Source: Campylobacter concisus (GTDB lineage Bacteria > Campylobacterota > Campylobacteria > Campylobacterales > Campylobacteraceae). Taken from it: 64,000 nt of DNA. The stretch is from the NCBI GenBank assembly GCA_002092835.1, contig LVWL01000001.1, forward strand, positions 1-64,000, given 5' to 3'. A program made the position numbers and the translations under genes. Position 1 is the stretch's first letter. Every line of letters begins with the position of its first letter. This document shows, in pieces, positions 1 to 10,228 of this stretch. The notes below the pieces were generated by a model. That model searched no databases. It saw only the letters and a program-made list of their open reading frames with translations, and was not told the DNA's origin.

Positions 1-87
1 GGCTTGTCTATTGTACTGGGGTACAGTGTTGAAAAATTTGTGTGGCTAGCTTTTATCGTAGCCCTAAAATTTAGCCTTTGCGTTTAA
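1..87 (+). CDS. C-terminal tail of an unidentified membrane-like ORF (partial)
   Basis: Frame 1 is open from the window edge to a TAA at 85-87. It encodes 28 residues with a hydrophobic stretch (LAFIVALKF) that would fit the last membrane segment of a protein starting outside the window. It is convergent with vgrG. The evidence is only an open frame and a plausible composition, so this may be chance. Confidence 0.25.
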   Translation, partial: GLSIVLGYSVEKFVWLAFIVALKFSLCV

Positions 88-175
88 AATTCTTAGCATT
101 AGTTTTAGTAGAGATTGATTTTATTTAAAAATTTAAAGACCTACTAAAATACAAAGTAAGTCTTTAAATATGATC

Positions 176-3031
176 TTATAAAGCCTTTATATCTCCACCG
201 ATAACTCTTAGCCCTCTACTATCAAATATCGCCTTTACGCCAGCTACTTCTATCACGACGCTTGATCCTTCTATCGTTACTTTTGTGCTACCTACTTGAT
301 GGATTATCTTATCTTTGGCATTTACCTCATAAGTCGTCTCTATATTACTAAATTTTGAATCAGCAATCTCTGTGTGCTGGGCAGCTGTTTTTGTTGTGAA
401 ATTTGACTTAGCATTTATATCAATGTAGCTATTTGCCTGAAGCACAATATGCTCGTTACTAAATTCATTTATGCCTTTTTGTGAATTTAGCTTATAACCA
501 CCATCTATATTTTGCTCTTTTGTGCCTTTTACCTCTTTCATCTCATCATTATGTATAGTCGTATTAAGATTTGATTTTACTTCTACAAATTTATCATGTC
601 CTACAAATTCATGACTATCTTGACCTACTCTTGTATTGTTATCAACAGCTACATTTAGCGTATTTGAGACGCCCACTACTGTATCTTTTGAAAGTCCGAC
701 TGTTGTTAGATATTCAGCTCCCACATTTACATTTTTTGCTAGATCTATCGTCTGAATGTGGGCTTTTTTTACTCGCTCAGTATAACTTCCATGCACCTGT
801 GAGCTTTTATCATTTAGTATTGTTTGAGAAAAGTCGTTATTTACAAGCTCGTCATAGTCCTTTTCTGCTTTTACATAAATTTGTTCTTTATTTTTTAAAT
901 TTGATAAAGTAATCTCGTTTATACCGGTCTCATTTGCGCCAATTGTCTTTGAGCTAAGAGATGTTTGGTGATAGTTGCTATCCACATTTACAAGTGGCGT
1001 ATTTGAGGCATTATATAGGCTACCGCTTACTACTGGGTTATCTATGTCATTTTGTAAAAACGAGATGATAACCTCATCGCCGATCCTTGGTATGGCAAAA
1101 AAGCCTGAGCTATTGCTAGCAATAGGCGTTATCACTCTTAGATAAGCACTCTTGTGATAGCTTGCGTTGATAGCGTCGTCTTTATCGATTATCTCTTGTG
1201 TGCTAAAAGCATTTAACCTCACCTTTACCCTACCATAGCTATCAGTATGGATCGTGTTATTTTGGCTGTTTAGCCCATCTTGACCGACTACAAGACCTAG
1301 CGTGATGTCTGGTGCTTTTGGTTTTTGTTTGTAGCTTGGGACAAATTTCACACTACTTGGAATGATGCTTATCTCATTTGTGTATGAGCTTATAAATTTT
1401 TTATCTTTAAATGGGACATTATCGCCTAAATTTAAAGTATTTTCTAAAACGCTCTCATCAATATAAGTATGCTTTAAAGCTATTATTTTAAACTCATATT
1501 CGCCCTTGCTAGCATCAATAGCTACCGAGATATTGTCATTTAAACTTAATGCAAATACATTTGAGCTAGCGGTAAATTCTTTTAAAAGCATATCGCTTCT
1601 TAGTTTCTTAAGGTAGGTGCTAACTTCAAGCAAGCTAGTATCACTAAATGAATACTCGTCCAAATTTATATGCTTATCATAGATATTTACCTGCTCGTCA
1701 AATATCTTTTCATTTTTACTCTCCAACACATTTGGATAAGCTGTATTTTGAAAAGAGTGCGTAAAGCTATTTGCTTTTAGCGTCTCGCTCTTTGTTATTT
1801 TATTTATGTGTTCGGTTGCTAGATTATTATTCAAATTTACATTAAAGCTTACTTTTCTAGCTTCCTTGCCACTGCTTGTATCGCTTGAAGTAAAATTTTC
1901 ATTTTGATTGCTATAAGCTAGTATAAATGTATCATGAAAATAAATTTTTTCATTATCTTCATAAAAATATATACCACTATCATGGCAAAGTCTTGTTATA
2001 AAGGCTAGGTCGCTTTCATTGTACTGGGCTATAAATTCTCTTTTGTTGTAGTTATTTTTGATATTTGAGAAGTCTAGCTCTTTGGTTAGCCTTTGTTTAT
2101 TAAAAGTCAAAATATCCTTTACTACTTCTAAAATGCTCTGGTCTGTATAAATTCTATTTGCTCTATTTATGCTTAGTCTATATAGTGGCGAAGTTAGCTT
2201 GAATTTAAAGAAGTATTTTTTATCTATATTTGTACTAGTCTCATCGTCTACGCCAAGATACTCTACATCGCTTACTATTCCACTAAAGTGCATATCGTTT
2301 GAGCTACCATCTGGAACGATATTTTTATTTGTTGAAGAAGGCCTTTTTATGCTTAGCTTTATACTTTTATCAAGATATTTATATATGCTTGAGTAACTTT
2401 TATCGTTATTGTAGATGGTGTCTAAATTTTCATAAAGCGGGTTTTTGACCAAATTTATATAGGCAAAGCACTCTATGTTAAATATACTTTCTAAATTTTC
2501 ATAAATATCTGCACGTGTAACGATAAATTTATCGTTTGACTCGTTTGCTATCTGAAGAGTTGAGAAAGTATCGTTAGATACGCCGTAGTCCACAAAGCCA
2601 TCTGTTGCCACTGAGTTGCTGGATGCTAGCATGACAGGCTTGGTCAGTGATGATGTTGGCGATGTTAAATTTTTGTCCATTTGTTGCTCTTTCAATCTTT
2701 TTTCGTTTTCTTCTTCTTGTTGTAATGCCTTTTCAAACATTTCAATATCGGTGTCGGTGAGATTACGATAGTTTTTAAACCACTCTATTTGGTCCATTTG
2801 CTTAGCACTTTTAAATTCTCTGTAATGTATATTATTAATAGTATCTACACCTGATTTCACTAAATCAACGACCTCATTACATGTTCCACAACCTAAAGCA
2901 CCAAATGCTTTTCCAGTACCATCAATAGCATCTTTAGCTCTTGTATATTTATCTTGCTCGCTAAAGTCTTCTAAATTTGTATTATCGTTTTTTATATCAA
3001 GTTTCTTTTTATTTATATTAAAGAAATCCAT
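176..3031 (-). CDS. vgrG: T6SS spike protein VgrG (TssI) with an unusual N-terminal extension
   Basis: VgrG trimers form the puncturing tip on the Hcp tube of a type VI secretion system. The ATG at 3031 is preferred over a TTG four codons upstream because it overlaps the upstream stop as TAATG, which implies translational coupling. Residues from about 160 onward match the family: gp27-like base, then the gp5 OB region (GRVKVRLNAF, GFFAIPRIGDEVIISFL, GDIDNPVVSGSLYNA-like), then a long C-terminal beta-helix with repeated VG/VN steps ending VTIEGSSVVIEVAG. The first ~155 residues are not part of the usual core. They contain a small hydrophobic Gly/Cys segment (FGALGCGTC) and a Glu/Gln-rich coiled-coil stretch (QQEEENEKRLKEQQ). 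This extension could be a cargo or adaptor domain; that is inference. Confidence 0.95.
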   Translation of the reverse strand: MDFFNINKKKLDIKNDNTNLEDFSEQDKYTRAKDAIDGTGKAFGALGCGTCNEVVDLVKSGVDTINNIHYREFKSAKQMDQIEWFKNYRNLTDTDIEMFEKALQQEEENEKRLKEQQMDKNLTSPTSSLTKPVMLASSNSVATDGFVDYGVSNDTFSTLQIANESNDKFIVTRADIYENLESIFNIECFAYINLVKNPLYENLDTIYNNDKSYSSIYKYLDKSIKLSIKRPSSTNKNIVPDGSSNDMHFSGIVSDVEYLGVDDETSTNIDKKYFFKFKLTSPLYRLSINRANRIYTDQSILEVVKDILTFNKQRLTKELDFSNIKNNYNKREFIAQYNESDLAFITRLCHDSGIYFYEDNEKIYFHDTFILAYSNQNENFTSSDTSSGKEARKVSFNVNLNNNLATEHINKITKSETLKANSFTHSFQNTAYPNVLESKNEKIFDEQVNIYDKHINLDEYSFSDTSLLEVSTYLKKLRSDMLLKEFTASSNVFALSLNDNISVAIDASKGEYEFKIIALKHTYIDESVLENTLNLGDNVPFKDKKFISSYTNEISIIPSSVKFVPSYKQKPKAPDITLGLVVGQDGLNSQNNTIHTDSYGRVKVRLNAFSTQEIIDKDDAINASYHKSAYLRVITPIASNSSGFFAIPRIGDEVIISFLQNDIDNPVVSGSLYNASNTPLVNVDSNYHQTSLSSKTIGANETGINEITLSNLKNKEQIYVKAEKDYDELVNNDFSQTILNDKSSQVHGSYTERVKKAHIQTIDLAKNVNVGAEYLTTVGLSKDTVVGVSNTLNVAVDNNTRVGQDSHEFVGHDKFVEVKSNLNTTIHNDEMKEVKGTKEQNIDGGYKLNSQKGINEFSNEHIVLQANSYIDINAKSNFTTKTAAQHTEIADSKFSNIETTYEVNAKDKIIHQVGSTKVTIEGSSVVIEVAGVKAIFDSRGLRVIGGDIKAL

Positions 3032-3576
3032 TATTTTTTCCAACTATTAAGTAAAATATCTAAATCTTTTTCATCATTTATGAGTGTCAAAATATATTTT
3101 AAATATTTGTAGTCTTTAGGGTCTTGCCCGTATTGTAGTTGCTTTTCAATTAATTTAAATTTTTCTTCTTTAAATTCTTTATATTTTGGAGTTTTTATAA
3201 ATTCTAGTAGCTCCTTGCTAGGTATTTTACGCTCGAATCCAACTCCATTATCTTGAAAAAAGAATAAAAATTCTGATCCCATAGAAAAAGCTAATCTATC
3301 ATTTGGCTTTGTGCCCTTATCTAAAAGGTTATCAAAAGTCTTAAATTTTTTCATTAAAAAAGCGATTTCTAATAAATTTGGCTCATATCTAAGTTCATTA
3401 CTTTTTAAAGTTATATTCGTATCGCAATTAAACTTATCTATATAGTAATCTATGATTTTAATGGTATTCCCATCACTTACATTTTTATCAAATATAGCGG
3501 CGAACATATCCGTACAATTTGCTTCGTGTGAATATAAAGATGTTATGAGAAATATGATTATTGCCAATTGCTTCAT
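3031..3576 (-). CDS. Putative periplasmic T6SS immunity protein, ankyrin-like (copy 2)
   Basis: This 181-residue protein has an N-terminal signal peptide (MKQLAIIIFLITSLYS, then HEANCTDMF). The middle contains one ankyrin-like unit (LLEIAFLMKK followed by DNLLDKGTKPND). It is a clear paralogue of the gene just upstream: both share the signal peptide, the CTDMF segment, KYKEFKEEKFKLI and a GQDP-Y-LTL-NDE tail. It overlaps the upstream gene by ATGA and vgrG by TAATG, so all three are probably translated together. Exported ankyrin-like proteins next to vgrG are often immunity proteins protecting against a periplasm-acting effector. No experimental function is known to me for this one, so the role is inferred from position. 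Confidence 0.7.
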   Translation of the reverse strand: MKQLAIIIFLITSLYSHEANCTDMFAAIFDKNVSDGNTIKIIDYYIDKFNCDTNITLKSNELRYEPNLLEIAFLMKKFKTFDNLLDKGTKPNDRLAFSMGSEFLFFFQDNGVGFERKIPSKELLEFIKTPKYKEFKEEKFKLIEKQLQYGQDPKDYKYLKYILTLINDEKDLDILLNSWKK

Positions 3577-4133
3577 TGCGCTAATTCCTTTTGAGTTTCA
3601 TTCTTTAATAAATTATCTAAAACCTCTTCATCATTTACAAGCGTTAGTACTTTCTGTAAAAGAATATAGCCTCTTGGGTCTTGTCCATGTTCTAAGAGTT
3701 TTTTGATTAGCTTAAATTTCTCTTCTTTAAATTCTTTATATTTTTGAGTTTTAATAAATTTAAACAACTTAGGACTTGGGGACTGTCCTTCTAGCTTAAC
3801 ACTATTTTCTTCGAAAAAAAGCAAAAAGTCTAATCCTATTGAACCAGCCAACCATACATTAGGTACTGCACCTTTTTCTAAAATCTCGTCAATACTTTTA
3901 GGCTTATTTGCACTATATGCAAATTCTAATAAACTAGCTTTCATTGTGAAATTCGGTAAATTTATACTAGCATTAGCATCACATCCTAGATCATCTATGT
4001 AGTATTTTATATACTTAGCCGTTTCAGCGTCACTTAAATTTTTATTAAAAATGAGCCCAAACATATCCGTGCAGTTTGCTTCATGTGAATATAAAGATGT
4101 TATGAGAAATATGATTATAACTAGGTGTTTCAT
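3573..4133 (-). CDS. Putative periplasmic T6SS immunity protein, ankyrin-like (copy 1)
   Basis: This 186-residue paralogue of the following gene has an almost identical signal peptide (MKHLVIIIFLITSLYS) and the same conserved blocks. Its ankyrin-like unit reads LLEFAYSANKPKSIDEILEKG. The central part has diverged much more than the ends, as expected for immunity proteins tracking different toxins. It sits between hcp (113-bp gap with a palindrome and a hairpin) and its twin (4-bp overlap). A duplicated immunity gene upstream of vgrG, with no separate toxin gene in between, points to VgrG itself or a gene elsewhere as the effector. That reading is inference. Confidence 0.7.
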   Translation of the reverse strand: MKHLVIIIFLITSLYSHEANCTDMFGLIFNKNLSDAETAKYIKYYIDDLGCDANASINLPNFTMKASLLEFAYSANKPKSIDEILEKGAVPNVWLAGSIGLDFLLFFEENSVKLEGQSPSPKLFKFIKTQKYKEFKEEKFKLIKKLLEHGQDPRGYILLQKVLTLVNDEEVLDNLLKNETQKELAQ

Positions 4134-4193
4134 ATCGCATTTCGCATATCATATTAATTTAAAAGATAAAGATAAAAAGGGCTCATCTGTGTC

Positions 4194-4240
4194 CTTCTAG
4201 CTAGAAGATGATTTTATTAACCCTAGGGGTAAACCCTAGG
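4194..4240 (-). terminator. Palindrome plus hairpin downstream of hcp
   Basis: A perfect 14-bp palindrome (CTTCTAG/CTAGAAG, 4194-4207) lies beside a 7-bp perfect hairpin (CCTAGGG, 5-nt loop, CCCTAGG; 4222-4240) just after the hcp stop. The U-run after the hairpin on the minus strand is poor (GTTAATAAAATC), so it may attenuate or stabilise the abundant hcp transcript rather than stop transcription. Confidence 0.45.
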
Positions 4241-4246
4241 TTGGTT

Positions 4247-4768
4247 TTAAGCTTTTTTAGTAGCTTCTCTCCAGTCATCGCTTCCGCTTGTACCTGCAGC
4301 TACGTGTTCCCAAACTATCTTTCTATAGTTCATTGAAACTTTGAAAAGCTCTGTTTTGTCGCTGTTTAGCTTATCTTGAGCATTTGGGCTTACTAGAGTA
4401 ATATCTGTTATAGTTGCATCTTCTAGTTTTGTAGTAAAGAAATGCTCCGCACCACCACTAGTTGATGTTCTATACCAATAGATCTCAACCTCTGGAAGTC
4501 TTTCACCTTGTGTTAAAGCATTGTAAAGAAGTGGAACAGCTTTATTTAGTGATGTAGTAAAACTAAATGGCTTATGGACTCTTTGACCTGATGGTTGGCC
4601 ACTTTGTGGATCAGTTGGAACTGTTACTATATGAGAAACCTCTTGAGCCATGATCTCATCTTCATGACCCGACTGATAGCGATTACCTATACTAGCTTCT
4701 GTTGAAGCACCACTTGAAATAAGTCCTTGTGTAGAACCTTTCACTTTAATATACACTGGTTGTGACAT
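4247..4768 (-). CDS. hcp: Hcp (TssD), T6SS inner tube protein
   Basis: Hcp hexamers stack to form the tube that the T6SS sheath pushes out of the cell. The 173-residue protein has the family's usual length and hallmarks: MSQPVYIKVKG at the start, the HEDEIMAQEVSH loop, HKPFSFTTSLNKAVPLL, and the C-terminal YRKIVWEH strand. A strong ribosome binding site (AGGAG, 5 nt before ATG) fits high expression. It has its own flanking gaps (65 bp before, 113 bp after), which suggests separate transcript levels within the locus. Confidence 0.97.
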   Translation of the reverse strand: MSQPVYIKVKGSTQGLISSGASTEASIGNRYQSGHEDEIMAQEVSHIVTVPTDPQSGQPSGQRVHKPFSFTTSLNKAVPLLYNALTQGERLPEVEIYWYRTSTSGGAEHFFTTKLEDATITDITLVSPNAQDKLNSDKTELFKVSMNYRKIVWEHVAAGTSGSDDWREATKKA

Positions 4769-4833
4769 ATTTACTCCTATTAAAAAGTTTGGATTATTCT
4801 ATCTTTTATTTACTTTCTGTTTTATTAAAAACA

Positions 4834-5754
4834 TTACTTTTTTAACATATAGCTTTGAAGAGCTTTATGTAATAGATAATTAAACGCTTCCTTATCTTCC
4901 TTAGTGCTTTTTAGTACGGCTCCTGAAAGATATTTAAAAAATGAGTTGTTCTCGACTATATCATACATTTGGCTATATAGCTCTTTGCAGATAAGCTTAA
5001 CCAAAACCGCATTTATTAGCTCTGTTGAGTCACTAAGAGGAAGAGTTTTCATGATTGTTTCCATATCTTTTGTATTTAAAGTCCTAGTCTGCTCACTTAT
5101 AGGGCTCATATTTGGTTGCAATTTTATACTCTCAACTATCTTTGTCAAAAGCTCATCCATGCTTTTTGCAGTTAGCATATTTTGATTATTTGCATTTTCT
5201 TCTTCATCAAAATTTTGAGCTATCTCATTTAAATTTAAAACTGCATCGTGCACATTTTCATTTAAAGTGATATCTTTTTTATCATTTATTAATGAGTTTA
5301 TCTTTGGCTCTTCTTTAAAATCAACATTTGAAATTTTACCAACTGGTTCAAAACGTTTATCATCGAGTTTGTCAAAATTTTTTGTATTTTCTATTATCTT
5401 ATGGGCTTTCCCTATATATTCATCAATTCTAGAAGGATCTATAAATATAAATTTTAACTCCCCTATCCTAAAGACATCGCCCAAATTTATGACACTCTCA
5501 TAGTCATCTGGAAGCTTTGAATATGAATCACTATAAAAAATTTCACAATCTTTATAGCCACAAATTGTGAAAACCCCCTCTTCAAATCCAACATGAGCGT
5601 GTTTTGGTGCGATTGAATCGCTCATATCATTACAAGAAAATTTTGTAGTATCTAACGAGCCTATATCACCGCCATTTTCATCAAAAATGATAAATTGAGC
5701 TGAAAAGCTTGACGCTTTATCGTAATTTTGTATAACTGCTGCTATTTGTTGCAT
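4834..5754 (-). CDS. tagH: TagH-like FHA-domain T6SS accessory protein
   Basis: The N-terminal ~110 residues form a forkhead-associated domain: strands around QFIIFDENGGDIG, the phosphothreonine-contact region SIAPKHAHVGFEEG, and GDVFRIGELKFIFID. The remaining ~190 residues are a poorly conserved, partly helical region typical of TagH. FHA proteins in T6SS loci sense threonine phosphorylation and help control assembly in other bacteria. No cognate kinase or phosphatase (PpkA/PppA) is visible in this locus, so phospho-control may be absent or encoded elsewhere. It follows tssM by 10 bp. Confidence 0.85.
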   Translation of the reverse strand: MQQIAAVIQNYDKASSFSAQFIIFDENGGDIGSLDTTKFSCNDMSDSIAPKHAHVGFEEGVFTICGYKDCEIFYSDSYSKLPDDYESVINLGDVFRIGELKFIFIDPSRIDEYIGKAHKIIENTKNFDKLDDKRFEPVGKISNVDFKEEPKINSLINDKKDITLNENVHDAVLNLNEIAQNFDEEENANNQNMLTAKSMDELLTKIVESIKLQPNMSPISEQTRTLNTKDMETIMKTLPLSDSTELINAVLVKLICKELYSQMYDIVENNSFFKYLSGAVLKSTKEDKEAFNYLLHKALQSYMLKK

Positions 5755-5763
5755 ATTTTTTCC

Positions 5764-8700
5764 TTAATAAAGCATCTTCTTTGGTAAATTTATCGTTGGT
5801 ATGATATCCATAAGCTCTAAAAGCTCTCCTCCATTTGGTGTTACTTCAAAGCCAAAATAAGAATCTCTTCTACCATAAAAATTAAGCGTACTAACACCAA
5901 CACTACTAAAATTTGAAGCTTTTAATATCTTATACCAGCCCCATTCTCCATCAAAGCTTAGCTCTTTTCTCTCGCTTCCAGTACTTGAAACTGCATTGAA
6001 TTTAAACTGTGTTGATATATCAAAATTTTTACTTGAAACTATCAAATTTGAGGCAATTGTATGATCGTAAGTCAAAGAGTTATTAGAATAGCTAATATTT
6101 ATATGGCTAAAATTTGCCGATAAGTCGACAGCTTTTAAATTATAATTTAATTTTAGCTCATCATTTGAATCAAGCATTAAATTTGAAATTCTGTCTATAT
6201 AGGCAATATTTTTAAGGAAATCCCTACTAAATCTTAGCTCTTTTGCATATTTTGGTCTTATTTTATAACCATCAGCAGTTTTACTTAAGATTTGTTTTAG
6301 ATATCTATCATAAAAGCTATTCCAAGTTCCGTTTTTGCCAAAGAATCTTTTAAATTCTTCTATACTGACAGCCTTTGGAGATTGTTCGTTAAATGGATAA
6401 AATGGCTTGATAAGACTTTCAAAATCATCAAAAACATCATCTCTATATGCTGTTGATAAAAGCGCTGAAGCGCCATTTTCTACTTGTTTCCATGCAAGTG
6501 TCGATAACTTTTGATAATATTCATTTAACTCATCTGGAAGCTTCTTAGCATCATTATTTAAGACAACAAATGGATCGTTTTCGTTTTTTATGCCATTTAT
6601 TGCATAAACTATTTTATCATCGTTGCTTTGAAGCATTTCAAAGTTATAGTCACTAACTTTTTTATAAACGCTTGTTACATCGTTGCTTATAATATCTAGC
6701 AAGTCATTAGAATTTAACGCATGATAGTTAGTAAATTTAGCACTAAAATCACTGAAAACACGCTTTATCTCACTTGAAGCAAATCCTAGAGAGTAGATAT
6801 ATTTTAGTAAATTCTCATCATTTAAATTTGTATTTTGATTAGTTAATTTTATTAAAGAATTTAAAGGATTTTCTCTCTTTGACAAGATGTCGAGCTCTTC
6901 TATGACCTCTTTTTTTGTAGTAAATTCATTTGGTTCTATTTCTCTTAAAATTTGGCTCCACTTATCAGCATAATTTTGCAAATAAAGCTCTATTACAGCA
7001 ATGCTTAGCTCTTTCTTATCATTTGAGCTAATATCTTTTAAAGAAGAATTTGTCTCCATTAGCCAAGATTCTATTCCAGCTGTTTGATCTATGTTTGAGC
7101 TAAGCTTTGACAAGAAATCTCTTAAATTTTCTTTTGTATAAATTTTATTAAATGGCTTAAATGCTTCTTTTTCTTGGACTACTGTGTATAAATTTTCAAC
7201 ATCTTTTTTAATATCGTAAAAAGATTTATCGTCCTTGAATGATATGAACTCAAGTATATAGTAGAGCCTTTGTACTCTTTGAACAGGTGATAGCCTCGTA
7301 TTTGCTATACTTTGAGCAACTGTATCTGCAGTTATGTTTAAATTTTCTGCCTTTAAAATAGCCTCAATATGAGCTAAAAATTCATCTTTTGCAACGCCAT
7401 ATTTTTCAAATTTATCCCAGTTTGTACTAATCCAAATTTTAAATAAATCCACATTTGTGTAATCTTTATCAAAGAGCGAATCATACATATAAAATGCTTT
7501 TATTAGCTTATCTGGATCGCTTTCATTTTTTAGTATATTTTCCATTTCAGTTAAAACTGTATTTTTGAAAAAATCAGCATTCAAATCATAGTAAAGTGCT
7601 TTAACTGGAGTGAAGCCTTTATAAGAAGTATCTAGTGTTATATACTCAAATTTAGTATCGCCGCTAAAGATTCTTGGATAGTCATTTAGACTTTGTTTTA
7701 GTAAATTTAGAAGCTCAATCTTTTGTGTTGGAGAGAGATCCTTGTATTTTTTACCATCAAGGTATGAAGAAATTTTATTTGCATTATTTATAGCATTTTG
7801 CTCTTTTATATTTTTGGTCTCTAGAATAAAACTAGAACCCAAATATACTCCAGCACAAAGTATGGCTACTAAAACAAAATTTACAAATTTTGTAAATCTA
7901 TTTTGAGCACCAAATTTATTTAAGTTGGCTTTAAAAGCTATCTCTTTTAAAAATGATTTTACAAAATAGCTTTGTTTACTATAGTTATTTACTGCTCTTA
8001 AAAGTGGTTTTTTGATATTATATCTATCACAAATAGTGTTTGTAAGGTAGTTTATAGGTATATTTTCTTGATAAGCACTTACGAAATAAACTCCATTTAT
8101 GGTTGAGCTATTTTTAAGTGCATTTTGAGAGCTTAGCTTTGTTACAAAATCTTTCACTAAAGCAAAAAAATTATCAAGTTGTTTTAAAAAGAGATATGAA
8201 CGTTTTTTATCTTCCAATAAATGCGAAATCGAATTCTTACTCATGAGATGTTTAAATAATGACTCGCTTAGGTTTTTTAGTTCAGTTTCTAGTGATTGTT
8301 TTGAGAAATTTGGATCTAAGTTTATTCCTAGAGCTTTATTTGCCACATCTTCATTGAAAAGCCTGAAATAATCTCCCATGCCATCTATTAAGTCAAGTTT
8401 GCTAAAAACAATATAAATAGGGAATTTAATATTTAGATGTTTCTCGCAGTCATTAACCCTTTTTATCATATATCTAATTAATTCATCAAAATATTCTTGA
8501 GTGCCTTCGAGGAATTTTTTAGTATCTATTATTAAAACCGCACCACTTAATCTAGCGTTAAAATCATTTCGTTTTAAAAAGTGTAAAAATTCACTCCAGA
8601 TACTTTTTTTAAGCAAGTAATCCCTATTTTTATCCACATCATCTTCAGGAAGCTCTTCAGTAGCTGTTGGCTGGTACAAGCTCTCTTGTGCAAAATGTAT

Positions 8701-9253
8701 ACCCTCAGTATCTAAAAGTGCGCCAAATTTTGAAATGTAAAGATTAAAGTTTGTTGTACTTTTGTGTATTTTTTTATAAGTATCTAAACTATCAGATAGT
8801 GGAAATTCGATATTTGAATAGTTTATAAACGCACTCTTTCCAGCACCTTCGTTACCCATTATCATTATTAAAGGTAATTTTTTAAAATTTATATCTTTTT
8901 TCCATGTTGTTTTGGCATCTTTCAAAGAAAGCATAAAATTTCTTTTTGCCTTACCAAAGCTATCCATAGACTCTTTTTTTATCTCTTTTAGCTTATTATT
9001 TTTTTCATCTTTTTGAGATGCTAAATAGTGCATTAATGGTTTGATTAAAACAAAAAAACAAAATAACTACCCAAAATGCAATTAATATAGTGACTCTTGA
9101 ACTTATACTAGCAAAGCTATATACATCGTTAAAAGCTATAAGTGGAGCGTAAAGCCAAAATAAGATGCTTAATGCAATAGAAGCTACCAAAATGGTACTG
9201 TGTTTAAATCTAAAAAAGACAAAAAATCTTCTTAGGTAATCGATAAATGCCAT
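5764..9253 (-). pseudogene. tssM: TssM (IcmF-like) inner-membrane T6SS protein, split by one frameshift near the N-terminus
   Basis: TssM spans the inner membrane and reaches the lipoprotein TssJ to form the T6SS membrane complex. The first 82 residues (9253-9005) hold two membrane segments (ILVASIALSILFWLYAPL and VTILIAFWVVILFF). The remaining 1089 residues start with a Walker A motif (GNEGAGKS), have a third membrane segment (FVLVAILCAGVYLGSSFIL) and a large periplasmic region. The two frames overlap. Removing one A from the A5 run at 9010-9014 joins them as SISKDEKNNKL. Full length would be about 1160 residues, normal for the family. Whether the shift is real or a sequence error cannot be judged here. 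Confidence 0.9.
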
Positions 9254-9331
9254 TGATGCACATCCTTTTACAAATAAATATATTTCTTTAATGTAATAAT
9301 AACAAATATTTTAGATTTTATATCTGAAAAT

Positions 9332-10228
9332 TTAAGAGCAGAGCCTAAATTTTATAAAATTTGACATATTTTTATTACTTTTAAGCCTTGTACCAAGGCC
9401 TATTTTACTATAACCTTCATCCATCCCAAGCTTTAATTGCATCTTTGGAGAATAGTTTATTTTTATGTATAAATCGGCAACAAATTCATTGTTCGTAAAA
9501 AAGATAAGAGTATCTTGAAGCTCTTTAAACTTTCTTCTTTTTGGAAAAAAATCAATAGCTTCTTCATAATCTATGCCATCTATATAAACTGCTATTTTAG
9601 TTTGTTTCTCAAAAAGCTTTTTACCAAGTATAAAATTTCTGCCCAAAGTCCTATTTTTGATACCAAGCGAATTTAAATTTGAAGGCGCTATGAAAATTTG
9701 ATTTGGTAGATTTTCTAGCAAAAATAGTTTATTTTTTAAATTAAAATGACGCTGCAAGGCAAACTCAATCTCTCTTTTAGGCCTTCTTTGGCTAATAATA
9801 AGCGGAGAAAATGGTAAGAATTTTTTTGCTAATTTTTTATTGCTTATGTTTAATATATCTAATAAAATCTTTGAAATTTTATCATCAAGCTCTTTTTCAA
9901 AGGATCTTGCATAATTTTTTAGGCTAATGCTATCAAAGAAAAGCCAAAGCAAGTAATTGTCAAAAAAGTCAAAAAATTTCTCAAAATCATTATCGCTACT
10001 CTTTGAAATCTTTTCTAAAATATAACTTGTAAGATGCGAGCCGCTTCCCAAAAGACCCATAAAATTTACGACGATTTTTACTGCATCCTCTTTATTTAAG
10101 CTCTCAAGCTCATTAATCGGATAGGCAAAACTTGGGCTATTTTTTAAAAAGATATCTCTTCTATCGTGGTGCTTTAGGCAGTTCTTTACTAATTTAAAAA
10201 AAGAAGCTTGATTTAGTTCTTTGTTCAT
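9332..10228 (-). CDS. tssG: TssG, T6SS baseplate protein
   Basis: A 298-residue TssG. In the baseplate wedge two TssF and one TssG form the core that binds TssE and TssK. Conserved parts seen are the N-terminal FFKLVKNCLKHH, PINELES, and the central FAPSNLNSLGIKNRTLG-like block with LGxxxF. It overlaps tssF by 4 bp (ATGA), as in most T6SS loci. A 78-bp gap follows before tssM. Confidence 0.93.
   Translation of the reverse strand: MNKELNQASFFKLVKNCLKHHDRRDIFLKNSPSFAYPINELESLNKEDAVKIVVNFMGLLGSGSHLTSYILEKISKSSDNDFEKFFDFFDNYLLWLFFDSISLKNYARSFEKELDDKISKILLDILNISNKKLAKKFLPFSPLIISQRRPKREIEFALQRHFNLKNKLFLLENLPNQIFIAPSNLNSLGIKNRTLGRNFILGKKLFEKQTKIAVYIDGIDYEEAIDFFPKRRKFKELQDTLIFFTNNEFVADLYIKINYSPKMQLKLGMDEGYSKIGLGTRLKSNKNMSNFIKFRLCS

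Noticed and set aside
571-912. 113-codon open frame on the plus strand within vgrG
   Set aside because: Antisense to a confidently identified vgrG, no ribosome site and no recognisable domain.
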